Origin: Datnioides undecimradiatus
Taxonomy: Eukaryota; Chordata; Actinopteri; Lobotiformes; Datnioididae
Length of the DNA stretch: 64,000 bases
Assembly (NCBI GenBank): GCA_008933995.1
Contig: WARS01000033.1
Span: forward strand, 10,244,287-10,308,286
Reading direction: 5' to 3'
The notes below the pieces were generated by a model that saw only the letters and a list, made by a program, of their open reading frames with translations, was not told the origin of the DNA and did not search any database. This document shows, one piece after another, positions 34,670 to 46,012 of this stretch; positions within the stretch are counted from its first letter, which is position 1; each line of letters opens with the position of its first letter. Both the position numbers and the translations under genes were made by a program.

Positions 34670-37600
34670 GGGGGTGTGATGCTGTTTTGCACAAAGTGAA
34701 ATGAGGCTGTGAAGGACACAGAGGAGGGATTTCTCTGGCACGCATTCAAATGCAACAGCAGCATCCCACAGTTTGTCCTCCCCTTCCTCTCCCACTCACG
34801 GAGCTCAGGTAGGTAGCATCCCCTGGGGAAACAGCCCGTGACCCTCTCCATGGTCGTTTTTTTAATGTGCAGTAATTCAATTTCCTGCATGATGAGATGC
34901 ACACATTGTTTATTCAGGAAGTGGGGTCCACCCAGATCTGGGACAAATAGAAACAGTAGTTTGTTTAATCTACTGGGTGCTCCACATGGGTGGAGCATTT
35001 CCGTTTGTTATCGATGGGTGGTTAAAGGTGCTACATGCAGTACATCATGAAATCATTAACCTCAACAATTTAATGACATTAATAACTAATGAGCCCACTG
35101 CTACTAACTGATACAGTAAATACTGTAGCTGTAGCTATAGACTATAGAAATGACCACATTTGGTCAACATCTATCTGTGACTGAAAAAAATATGTATTTT
35201 GAGTTTAAGGTTGTATTGCAAGGTTATTCCATTAGATAACATTACACCACACAGGGGTTACCATTGCTCTATGTGTGAACTTTAGCCAACATGTTAACAT
35301 AATTCCTATAAATAAAACAATGTCTGTCAAGCCTTCAGCAAAATCTTCAGATTCAGTTTCATAAACCAGGAAAAATCTTGAGCTCTTTATGAATATTTTG
35401 TTTAATTTTTTAATGTTTACAATGTTTTTTCTGTTCTGTATCAGCAAAATGAAACTGTTAAAAAAACATAAATGCCATCTATAATAATACTGACATTGTA
35501 GTTCCCCCATGAGTATTTTTCTAGGGTGGCTCAAACCTCCCTCGGTCCATGTTTGCTGTGTTTCTGTGCCATTGTTGAGGAGAATACATGAATTTTTATG
35601 AGTTCCTGGGGGAGAGGGGTTGTATTTGTAGAATGCTATGTTTGTGTGTGCAACAGTTATTATATTTACAGCTACAGTTATGATATTTATCCTAGGCCTG
35701 CATTGCTCAAGTGTGTCACCTATATGAGCTTGTTTAGCAGTGGTAGAGGGAGTGTTTGCATCACTTACCAGAAGCAATACAACTCTTAGAACCTGAAATG
35801 TTATTGGTATCCATAGCTGTCAAATAAATAATGACAGTGGTAGGGTAAAAAGTGCAATAGTACAGGAATTGTGCAAAAAGGAAAATACTCAAGTAACGTG
35901 CATGTCCCATGAAATACTAGCTACTTTCAACCACTTGCTTTAAATTAGATCATTAGCATCAAACTCAAGTTTGACGTCCTCGCTATGTGTTATTTCACAA
36001 CAGATTAAGATATCTATATCCAAATATTTACAAAATAGCTTTTAATAGAAATTTATCTTTTACTTAATATTAACTGATGTCTTTTAGGAATGGTTTTGCT
36101 ACCTTTAATGAGCTGTCTTAGGATAGAGCATTACAGTGCATTGTTAATAATCATGCAATAATATATTATATTTAATACTGTGACGTAATTCTGCTGCACA
36201 ATGGCTTCTGTTGCTTTTCAAACTGTGAAGAACATATTAGTGGTACTACTTATCCACAAATACATAAATAAAATTTTTAATGAAAAAGATCTGAATACTT
36301 CTTCCATCACGGCAGTGAGGCAGCCAGCACAGTACCAGGACCCTTATACATGTACCATTTATGACCAATACCAGTTGTACTGCACGTGGACACAGTTCAG
36401 TGACTGTGTTATGCTACGTTATTTGTAACATGCCATGTACCACTGTAAAACTGAAAATACCACCACAGTTACATGACTTTCCAAAGCGTGTCTGCCCCAT
36501 TTATTTGATTTAAAGACAGTGGCAGTAGCACAGCTGTGTCAAAATGCACAAAGAGGACAAATACTGAATTTGTGATTCCCTTCACATTTAATTCTCCTCA
36601 TCACCCTGGGACTTTTGGGACTTTCTGTTTTGAAGTATTCCAGTCAATTTAATTAGTTTCAAATATTTGTGTCTTTTTCATCTCTTTTTTTCCCTTTTTT
36701 CTGTTTTTTTTTGTTGTTTTTTTTTTTACTCATGGAACAGAAAGTCTTTATTATAAAATGTCAGTGCAACTTACTGGTAATATCACTCATGATCACTCTC
36801 CCACCACCACATTCACCACTAACGACAACAACAACACGCACACACACACACGCAGAATCAGCCAACATTACACAATTTTTCCATGACATAGCTTGCATTT
36901 GATTTTCATAAGTGCAAATAAGATCAATATGTGAATAGAGGGATGACAGCATTCATCTCAGCATTCAGTATGGTGGTGAGGTTACAATGGAGCGCTTGTA
37001 CTGAGAGGATACAACAGACTAAGGGGATGCATGCTCTGTATCGTGGCCCCAATATTCATGTCAACTGCAATTAGGCCAATAGACGGGTATATATCCTAAT
37101 TTTTCAAACGATGGGTCAGGATTCAGGACCTGAAATAGCTGGCAGGCCCTGCTGCTCCAGCATCTCTACATGTCAGGAGCACTAGTTTTAATTAGTCTGG
37201 GTCCCAGGGTGACACAGACTACATTTATCACTTGGGTCCCAAGCCTAAAATTTCAAAGCACCCCTCCTCAAAGGGAAGCTAAAGTCAATGCAATGTCAAG
37301 TATAGCCTAACTATGGCAGTCCCACTCCAAACTGCAGGGGACTGTAGTAGCGCTGCATGTAAGTTTCAGCAATGCTCTTCCTGCTTTGGTGACATATGCG
37401 ATCAAATTTCTGTTTATTGATTTATTAAATATTGCTTATTTTGTTTTATTCAGTCATTAGCTGGCTTATGACCTAGTTTTCTTAATGCTAATGCTCACAA
37501 CTACTACAGCTGCTGTAATCATAATTTAACATTTATATAAATGTAATTGAGCTGGGATGTTGAGCAGTGCTGTTGCGTTTCCTACTAAGAAATTTCACTA

Positions 37601-38239
37601 TGATTAGCCTCCTAAAACTGCTAAAATAGTTTAGACATGTCGTGTAAAATGTGTATTTTTTTTACCTTTATTTAACAAGAAGTCTCTAGAGATTGAAATT
37701 CCACATGGATAAACACAGAATCAACATCACAGATATCTTCACAGATGAAGGAACATAAGAAAGAGGGAAACAAACGAGGAAAAATAAATGGCATCTAAGC
37801 ATTAAAAACACAGGTCTATGAGTTGTCTGTTTTTAAGAATTACGTTGTGGCACATATCATCCACCCATGTGAATAGTTTTGGAGGTTTAGTGACAAAGTG
37901 TGAATTCAATATGATAAAGAAACAGCTTGTTTCTAATGTGGAAAATACTTGTATTAATCTGCCAAGAATGTGGGTGCAAACAGGAAATGAGAAAGGAAAA
38001 AAAAGAGAAAAACCAATCAGCTTGTCGTGCAGGTCCACAGCACATGTGGGCAGGTAGAGATTTTGTAGATATGACTGTCTGCTTGTCTGACATATTTATT
38101 ATTATTTCATTATTATCATCTATTTATTTACATTACAAATCAGCAGGGGATCTGCATGGCCCAGGGGTAATTAACGGGTAAGTAAAACCGCAAAAAAATA
38201 TCTTACGTACCTATCAAGTAAGCGTCAGTAACATTGCTG

Positions 38240-38525
38240 AGGTGAGGTGTGTCACAGAGCCCAAAGTCAATAGTCAACCCAGCCACAGCCTGTTCAGTCT
38301 GCTGCCGTCTGGCAAGCAGTACAGAAGTATCCGCTGCTGTGTCGCCAGATGACAGAGCAGCTTCTTTCTTCAGACTGTGAGACTCAAATCACTCCACCAT
38401 AACAAAGTTTTTTTATTTATTCTTTTCTATGATCTATGATTTGTGTTATGAGTAACATAAATGTATTACAACTTGATTTTCATGTTACAAGCCTGTGCTG
38501 CAGAATTACAAATAAATGAACCTTA
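38240..38525 (+). mobile_element. Truncated non-LTR retrotransposon (LINE) 3' end
   Basis: On the plus strand from 38286 the reading SLFSLLPSGKQYRSIRCCVA, then an in-frame stop, then QSSFFLQTVRL, matches the extreme C-terminus of a fish LINE reverse transcriptase ORF (LFSLLPSGKRYRSIRCRTTR, then NSFFPQAVRLLN). A 3' UTR ending in AAATAAATGAACCTTACAAT follows. It is a dead 5'-truncated copy, typical of incomplete target-primed insertion. The subfamily (Rex1/CR1/L2-like) cannot be settled from this length. Confidence 0.72.
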
Positions 38526-41159
38526 CAATACATTACAATTTAAAAACCTTCTCTGGATGCAATGAAAATATGTGTATCTTTGCAGAAGCATAATTCCAGC
38601 TTAAAATTACAGTAAGTTCATCCACAAGATCAATTGTCTACGGTTACAGAAAGATGGTGGGTTTTGGTTAAAATAACTTCTTGGTTAACATTATGGGGCA
38701 TTGTGCCCTTTCCTTCTTCCTAACACACAGAAGCCCTACAGCTAGTTGTCTGATGTCTCTTTGAGCAAAGCTTGGCTAAGCACACCCCTCAGCACTCCTT
38801 AAAACTGTGCACAGATGAAAAATAAGCAGATATCATTTGTGGGGAAAATGAGTTGAAAACTGAACCCTGATTTAAAGAATGAAACTGGGCAGAAACTGAG
38901 CAGCCACCTCATAGTTAACTGCTCATCCGTCTGAGTTAGCTTTTGAAGGAACTCACTGAGGGTTGAGTCTGCACTGTGTGATTTACACCCTGCAATATCC
39001 TGGTCTACACATCTCATTATCTCCTACACCCCTGAACAGGCTTATAATGACGTATAACAACCCTCTGTCATGCCTGTGCCATTCTCCTCACAGTAACCTT
39101 GATATCCACAGACACTTTACAGAGTGGGTTAATCCTCTCGTGTTGGCCCTCCCCCAGGACTCTGGCTGAAAGGGCTACCTGTTGTCTGTGTGTTTCCCAA
39201 TTATAGTTTTCTCCTGAGTAAGCATGCATTAGGTGACTCATCAAGAACGGCTGTCTGCCAGCCCTGGCTAGAACGCAGTGTATTATTTCAGCATCAGTGT
39301 ATATTTCAGGCTGAGTGAGAGGGGGGAGAGCGAGGCCATAAACTTAATGGGTTAGTTCACTCAATAAAGCGGTGACTTGTATGACTTGGAAGCAGCCCAG
39401 AATATAACATACTCAGGAGTGCCACTGGTGGTTTTTCTGGGGGAATTTGAGAGGAGGTGAAAGTGCAGTTTTATGTGTGCTTGCTTGTGTTTTCTTGTCT
39501 TTCTAGGACTGACTCATGGGGGGAAGAAAATGTCTGAGGGGGCCACACTTCTTACAGAAACAGCTTGAGATGACTTAAAGCTTGGACATGTGTCTAAGAT
39601 AAATGGGTACACAGAGGATGTGTGCATGCAGGCTCACAAGTCAGTGTGTGCAGGGAGAGGAGTCAGACAGCATCGGCTTCCTGTGATAACTGAGTTTGTT
39701 CATGTCTCTTTTCTCTGTGGTGTGTTAGTAAAACGCTTGATTTGGAGACTCGGGCAACGCGGCCTGTTGGGGAGAAGTTTTGCAACCACTCATAGTAAAC
39801 TGACACTGCGTGGAAATAGAATTACAATGCTCAGAGCTCCATGGAAAACAGGATGAAGCTGAAACATGTGTGAGACGTTTGAAAGCCAGAGAGGGAGCAT
39901 GTTAGAAAACCAACAGCATTTTTCAATTTAGTTATTCCTAAAATAAAACCAAGAGAAACACTCACGGTTATAGTGTGACCGATTCATTCTGAAGTGATTT
40001 TATTTCCCTCGTTTTGAAACTGAAATCAGAATTTGTCGTTAACCAGTCCTGACAAAGATTGAATTGATTGCTTTGTGGAAGAAGTAACTTTTAAAAGGTC
40101 ATAAATGCTCAAAAAAGAAAAACAAATACTGGCTGCCTGCTTGATGTTTGGCCTCTGGTTCAGTTCAAGTTAAGGTTCACTGAGCTAGCACGCAGATTCT
40201 TTTGAGTCGCTGCATTTTATGTTCACACAGTATCTCAAATTGGCATCCTGTTGTTGTGTTAAGTGTTCACAATGCTTGTGTAGCTGCAGAGCTCTTTACA
40301 TGTGGAGAATGAATGCTGTGTTTATATTTCTAAAGGTAAAACAGTCCTTTCTTTAGTTCTCAATCTTCACTGAACCTGCCAGGTTACACATTAAAGAAGC
40401 TCCTGTCTGGATCTGCACAGACATTATTTCATCACCGCATGTTTGACAGTTGTTCTGACCTGTTCGGTCTTTCTCAGCCGTGTCACCACTGTACCTTAAC
40501 AGCTGCTGTGAAACTAAATCTCAGGTCTTTCATAAGAGATTTTATAAAAAGATAAGATTTATAAAAAGAAGCAAGCAAAATATTCTGAAAACCAAATCTG
40601 GTAACATAATGTGTGTGTGTGTGTGACTTTGTTAACATGTCAGTCGGGGAAGTAAATTCAGTTTTGGTTCATGGCAAATCAAAGTCCAGGCCCTTCATTG
40701 CATTCATCCTAAATGTATCTGGCTGTTCCACTCATCAGTTCTTAGGAGATTTTCAGAGTCATTACTGTTAAATCAGTTTGATCTCTTCTGTGGAAACAGG
40801 CAGAGAGCTGTCTGTCTGTCTGTCTGACTTCATGTAGGCTTGCCTTCCACAGCAATCCCTCTGCATATCAATGACTTCATGTCAAAACAAGCCCCAAATC
40901 CCCTGCTCTGCTATGTGTCTCTATGCACGTGTTTTTGTGTGCGCGCGTGTGTGTGTGAATGAGTGAATAAGAGAGTAAGAAGGAAAGGAGATTCTTGTGC
41001 ACATCGGAGTAGAGAGAATGAAAGAAGACGCTGTGTGTGTATGTGTGTGTGTGCATAGCTGTGAGCCTAAATAACTGTCCATAAGCCTCTTTACATAGAC
41101 TGGAGGTTAAAAGTCCAGTGTTCCTCTCTGATCATATTCCTGGTAGGCCGGTAAAGTGC

Positions 41160-41164
<5 letters not shown>

Positions 41165-41198
<34 letters not shown>
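41165..41198. repeat. (GA)n microsatellite
   Basis: A pure GA run of about 34 nt, roughly 0.75 kb upstream of the cdkn2aipnl start. Confidence 0.95.
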
Positions 41199-41200
<2 letters not shown>

Positions 41201-41877
41201 TGTTGCTAAAGCGTGTGCGTGTGCTGCAGACATTTCCCCACCACACTACCTGCTCTGTGAATGTTGTATCTTCTGGCAAAGCAAGAAACACAAGCTGATC
41301 AAGCTGAAGTGGGAACCACGAGATGGAGATGTCAGAAGCTGCGTTGGCCCACCCTCAGTCTCCTGTTAGCTAATGTAGCTCAGTGGCTCAAAGCAGCAAG
41401 GAAATGCTGCTGCAACTTTAATGGACTAGATCACCAAAACTGGGCTTTTGAACAGACGACGTGTCAGTCGCGTTGTCATACGGTGAAAATGGAACTATGA
41501 CACTGAAAGTTTGCCATGAGATCAGACTTATTGTGTGTTACACATACCTCGACACGAGTCTTTATGTATATGTATGTAGGCTTTAGGGTAGCGAGATATA
41601 TTTGGATAGGCAAGGAAAAAAGAAAATAACAGCCTGAAATGATCGAGTATAGCAGCAAGTTACTGTGGAGTGCAGTCAAACCTTTGCAATAAATATGCCT
41701 TGTTGTGTGGGAAGAAAAGTAATACCCAGCTTCATTAACTCCAGCTGACTACCCTAAATAACAGTAAGAAGCGCCTGTATAAGGCGTTATAAGCAGTGGG
41801 GGGTATTTCAGCTCAGTTGTACCACCTCGGCTGCTCCACCGCTGTGTGGCGCTGTTTAAAACACATCAACCTGAAAA

Positions 41878-41925
41878 ACAACTTCCGAGACCCGCTTCAC
41901 AGACCGGAAGCGGCTTTTGTTGACT
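41878..41925 (+). promoter_or_regulatory. cdkn2aipnl proximal promoter with two opposed ETS sites
   Basis: ACTTCCG at 41881-41887 and CCGGAAG at 41904-41910 are ETS/GABP cores in opposite orientation, about 23 bp centre to centre and ending 33 bp before the ATG. Opposed ETS sites close to the start are characteristic of TATA-less housekeeping promoters. No TATA box is at the expected position. The 5' UTR must be short. Confidence 0.5.
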
Positions 41926-41943
41926 CGGCCGGAGAGGAGCAAG

Positions 41944-42155
41944 ATGTCTACCCGGGATGTGGATGATTTTATCCAACAAAACAGAGCTCTGGCGGATCAA
42001 GTAGAAACGTTTCGCGGTTATTGGGAGAGTGAGAAACACTGGCAGGCCAGGAGAGAGTTCATCCTGCGGAACATAACCGACTTCCAGCTGCAGGAGCTGG
42101 ACCACCTGCTCTCTCTGTCCATGGTCTGGGCTAACAACGTCTTCCTCGGCTGTCG
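41944..42155 (+). CDS. cdkn2aipnl: cdkn2aipnl exon 1 (coding)
   Basis: This exon has 212 nt: start codon to the first two bases of the Arg71 codon, with donor gtgcgt at 42156. It encodes the N-terminal two thirds of the XTBD, including the invariant SLSMVWANNVFLGC segment. An antisense frame at 41866-42219 is only its shadow. Confidence 0.95.
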
Positions 42156-42970
42156 GTGCGTAAACAACTCCTTGTTCCCATGGTTGTTGGTTTAATACAG
42201 ACGCACTCTTATGGGACAAGTGTGTGTCTGTTGATACTTAACGAGCTGGAGGTAACACAGCTCTTAGCACCGGATGTTTGACTTAATGTAGAGATTAGGC
42301 TAGCATGTAAGCCCTTGATCACATTGGAGCTGTTCAAGTTCACCTAAGATATACTTACCGAACTCATCAATCAGTCTTCACAACCGACGCTCCCTCTCCT
42401 CTAAAAAGCAAGTAATTTGTTTGATATTACGCCCTGAAGTTGGTCTCTAAACTCATCCGCTTTTGCCAGGGAGTCTCTCAGGTGAGGAGTCTTCTTCGCG
42501 TCGTGATAACTGTCCAGTGAGCTCGCTGCTGCCCCCTGTGTCTGCAGAACGACTAACAGCCCCAAACACTCATGCTGCTTTCTTTCTTTTCAGTTCAGAC
42601 ACGTGGCTGTCTCATTTAACTATAACTAAAATGGTAAACTATTGTTCCTCTGGTAATCAATCAATAAGCAGTTTTAGCAATACATGCATTATCTTTTAGC
42701 AATACATGCAAGTCTTTCTGTAAACAGTGCTCTCACAGATACAACATCATTCACAGATTATTGAAAGATGCTGAACAATTGTGTGTTTTTTTCACAATAG
42801 TCATTATATTGACAGAACATTTCTCTTCACTGGCGGCAGGTATAGCACAGAGCTCCTGGAGAGAGTGAAAGAAATGGCTGAAGGCATCGAGGTTGAGGAT
42901 GCACCGGTGTTCAAGACAAGAGATGAGATTATTAAGAAGCAACAGGTAGATTACAGTTGACACACACATG

Positions 42971-43001
<31 letters not shown>

Positions 43002-43053
43002 AAAAATGAGAAGACGCTTCATGTTTTTCTTTCTTCCATCACAGGGTCGATGA
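41944..43053 (+). CDS. cdkn2aipnl: cdkn2aipnl, CDKN2AIP N-terminal-like protein (XTBD, XRN2-binding)
   Basis: This is a small nuclear adaptor of the XTBD family, whose domain binds the 5'-3' exoribonuclease XRN2 (family knowledge). Exons 41944-42155, 42840-42945 and 43045-43053 join in phase to give 108 residues, against 116 in human as I remember it. The XTBD covers most of the protein: FRGYWESEKHWQARREFIL at about residues 24-41, LDHLLSLSMVWANNVFLGCR at 52-71, and EMAEGIEVEDAP at about 81-92. The C-terminus is KKQQGR. The ATG at 41944 has A at -3 and matches the family start. Canonical GT-AG sites flank both introns (684 and 99 bp). The gene is head to head with jade2 and tail to tail with ube2b, the arrangement expected in vertebrates. 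Confidence 0.95.
42840..42945 (+). CDS. cdkn2aipnl: cdkn2aipnl exon 2
   Basis: This exon has 106 nt, with acceptor gcggcag at 42833-42839 and donor gtagat at 42946. It completes Arg71 and encodes YSTELLERVKEMAEGIEVED onward to KKQQ. The sequence aligns by eye with the human C-terminal half (LLDKVMEMADGIEVED). Confidence 0.95.
42961..42997. repeat. (CA)n microsatellite inside cdkn2aipnl intron 2
   Basis: A CA run fills more than a third of the 99-bp intron, starting 15 bp after the donor, so its length polymorphism directly changes the size of a very short intron. Confidence 0.95.
43045..43053 (+). CDS. cdkn2aipnl: cdkn2aipnl exon 3 (last codons) and 3' UTR start
   Basis: After acceptor atcacag, only Gly, Arg and the stop TGA are coding. 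The rest of the exon is 3' UTR to about 43430. A last exon with two sense codons is unusual but is consistent with the family's variable C-terminal tail. If intron 2 were retained, the frame would read on past KKQQ into the intron (Val-Asp-Tyr-Ser) and stop at 42958-42960. Confidence 0.85.
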   Translation, partial: GR

Positions 43054-43406
43054 CCATCTCAGTCGCTTCATCCCTCCTGGTTGTGTCGGATCAAGACTGA
43101 AGACTGTTACACACACAGGCTGTGCATGTAACAAGTCGGACCACATTTCACATGGTTTTTACAATCCCACACTGTTAATTGCTGATGTGACGAGAGTGTA
43201 AACATCAAACATCTTTTTTAGGATCAAAAGTAGAAACAGTGTGTCACTCAGACTTTTAGCTTTTATTGTACAGATACAGAAATGATGTCTGTGTTGGTGT
43301 TTCACTGCTCATCCACTTTTACACTTTTGTTCTTACTTGTTTTTTGTTCTTATTACTGTTTTTATATAAAGATGATGATACTGGATCTTGTCTTTGCTGT
43401 AAGCAC

Positions 43407-43412
43407 AATAAA
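43407..43412 (+). terminator. cdkn2aipnl polyadenylation signal
   Basis: AATAAA lies 354 nt after the stop codon, followed by a T/G-rich stretch (TATGTAGTTTCTTCTC). It is the first canonical signal downstream on the plus strand. Confidence 0.75.
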
Positions 43413-43429
43413 AGATATGTAGTTTCTTC

Positions 43430-44108
43430 TCAAGGGACTTTCTCTACTTTGCTATTTTACTTAAGACTGATATAAGGATGGATCATAGTAATTTTGTGCT
43501 TTTAGAGATTTTCTGCGAGTAAACAAACATGTCAGGGCAGACTATTCTCCTGCCACCACCACACAAGTTTAAAACAAATGGTAACTGCTGGGAGAACTGG
43601 GATATTGGCTTCAGATGAGTTTGAAGTGAACAAAGCAGCACTGCCAGCTGTGATTAATGACCTTGACAAAAGGGAAACAAAATATGTCTGTCACTTTCTC
43701 AGTTTACGGTTGTTTTTGCATCTTATTTCATACTTAATCTTCAGCCGCAGGCATCATTTTTTTCCCTTCTTAAAAGGATAATATAACCACTTCTACGCAC
43801 AAACCCAACCTTAATCATGAAATAGAAAATTGTGTTTCCTCTCCAATTTCCCCCCACAGAAGGAAAATAAACTGATTACAGGTTGGTTTCAACGATAAAT
43901 CACTTATAGATCTGCACAGTTTCTGACAAATGGAACTTTTGCCTCTAATTACTCAATCTGATAGTTTCACCCACCACAACAGATGGTGAATGTTATTTAA
44001 AGCAAGCAAAGATTGGAAGGACAAATATGGTCTGTTTTTAGAAAGTCAATCTTTAACACGACGAGAAGAAACCGAAAGAAAAGCTCTCTCAAAGTCTGAA
44101 AAATGTGT
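43430..44108. other. Gap between convergent cdkn2aipnl and ube2b 3' ends
   Basis: About 0.7 kb of unique, AT-rich sequence between the cdkn2aipnl signal and the most distal ube2b signal candidate. No gene, repeat family or clear motif is seen. Confidence 0.6.
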
Positions 44109-45883
44109 TTTATTATGTTTATACAGCATATTGTTATAAGTATACATTTTTTGTTTAATTCACAAAATTTTATAACATATCCCTTCTGCTTTTTAGGTGA
44201 AATAAGTCACTAGTCACAAAATGACCATCACTGTCTCAGAAAAGAGGAACTGTTTTATGATGACTGTCTTCCATGGATTATTTAGCTTGGATCGGGCAGG
44301 GGTTAGTCATGAATTTATACTCAAGTGGTCTTTTCATCGGGTAGCACATACAAATAAAAGAGGAGACAGATGCAGGCATGAAAACAACTTGAGCCTTTTA
44401 GGAAAACGGCTGATGTCACACTGTCGAAACAGGGATCACACTTCCCTGCAGCAGTGTTGTTGTTGAAAAGGTCCATGACCCGGACTGCACTGCCTTTATC
44501 ATATGCTCATTTGTTTATTTATATGTCAGCTGTGTCGTTTTGAGAGAGAGAGATCAAAACCACCGAGAGTTCATTCATGCTCACGTACGTCACAGGCAAT
44601 ATAGTATTATAAAGTGATTCACTTCCTGCAGCGAGTGATATGAGGAAAACATTTACTAACTTTAAAAAATGCAGCTCTGCATTCGTCTTCCATTTTTGGA
44701 CAGGACTTATAAAATGTAGCATCCAATAAAGGAAGCGTTACAGGCAATATGCAGAATTGAGCTGAAAAGAACATAACAAGTATCCAATGTTATCCTGCTA
44801 ACTTGTCAAACCTTCCCTCGTTTCTACCCGCTACCTCTGCCCGTTGTATTAACGAACCATAAAGAAGACGCCATAGCAACACCATTCAAACCAATCTGTA
44901 AGTACAAGCACTGCTGACTTTCTGAGCTCGGCGGCTCCTGTGCTCTACAGAGACTGACCAAGAAATAAGATAACAGTCAAGAGACCCAACTTTCTGAGCT
45001 GACTTAAGGAGAATGAAATGTTGATTGGTTTCTTGGTTCAGCCTGGATTCCCACAGTCAAACAGTCTATCCAGTTCATCCTCTCCCATCCTGGTGTTAAT
45101 ATTTACTTTCTCATAACTCTCCAACATCATCTCTTACCTTGAAGCAGAAATTATTAAAATAAAAAGCTTGGAGCTTTCAAGCCAGGGAGTCATGATTCAT
45201 CAGTGCAAGGGAGACTTGGCACTGTTGCAGCCTGTGACGTCCGTGAGCCCAAACCTACAGCGTCTCTTAAAATAACAGAGATATGCCGGAACAGATCGGG
45301 GTTTGTTCTGTATCAGCTGCATCTGTGGCTGACTAGAAGAACGACGACGACACTGACTCACAAAGATGCTTTTTTTCTTGATTGTTAATCTTCCAGCGAC
45401 ATTAAAAAATGCTGATTTGGTCATCAACCTGCCCTTTCCAAACAGCCAAGTTGTGTGCACACCAGCAGACATTACCAGAAAAAAAAAAAAAATTTAAAAA
45501 GGAAAATTTCCAAAGGAGGAAAAAAAAAAACAAAACGTAAAACTCAAACACTAACAGCATCAATCCAACCAAACAACAAAGATATATTACAAATTTTGTT
45601 AGCAATAACTTATTTCACATCATGCAATAAAAAAAGTAAAATTAAGGACAAGAAACACAAATAGGAGCTTGATTTCCCCTCCCCGGTTTTCCTCAAATGT
45701 ATTGGCAAGCATGTGAATGTCCATTCTTGGTTTGGTTGTTTTATTCTTCCTTTTTTCAGGGTGGCACTTGAGTTCTTCTGATATATTTGCTGTTTTTTTT
45801 CTTGACGAGGTAAAAATGAGAGACTGGAGTACTGATGATGAAGTGAGGGTGATGGAGAGGAAGGAGCGGAGAGCAGGAGGCGT
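44109..45883 (-). other. ube2b: ube2b 3' UTR with three candidate polyadenylation signals
   Basis: On the minus strand, AATAAA occurs at 45745-45740 (about 140 nt after the stop), 44519-44514 and 44114-44109. Mammalian UBE2B has alternative 3' ends and a long UTR, so use of the distal sites is plausible. An A-rich plus-strand patch at 45480-45530 makes a U-rich UTR segment. Which site is used cannot be read from DNA. Confidence 0.45.
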
Positions 45884-46012
45884 TCAGACGTCCACCCAGC
45901 TCTGCTCCACGATGGCCGTCACCCTCTTCTCATACTCTCTCTTGTTTTCCTGATAGAGCTGTGCGGCCTGACTGTTGGCCGGGCTGTTGGGGTTCGGCTC
46001 ATCCAGCAACGA
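45884..46012 (-). CDS. ube2b: ube2b exon 6 (last coding exon)
   Basis: This exon has 129 nt, from Ser111 to the stop TGA (complement of 45884-45886). It encodes [42 protein letters not shown]. It has the short RAD6B-type end without the acidic tail of yeast Rad6. The acceptor is ttccacag. Confidence 0.96.
   Translation of the reverse strand, partial: SLLDEPNPNSPANSQAAQLYQENKREYEKRVTAIVEQSWVDV

Larger units (their letters stand above)
33560..41860. other. Intergenic region between jade2 promoter and cdkn2aipnl
   Basis: About 8.3 kb of mostly AT-rich unique sequence. Identified contents are a (GA)n run at 34618-34664, a LINE 3' fragment at 38240-38525, a short TCTG run near 40813 and a (GA)n run at 41165-41198. 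The patch at 37.03-37.09 kb is complex, but I see no exon. No open frame has recognisable domains. Confidence 0.6.

Noticed and set aside
35232..35777. 181-codon minus-strand open frame
   Set aside because: AT-rich chance frame with no domain, no coding-like composition and no splice continuation.
41866..42219. Minus-strand frame across cdkn2aipnl exon 1
   Set aside because: Antisense shadow of a strongly conserved exon.
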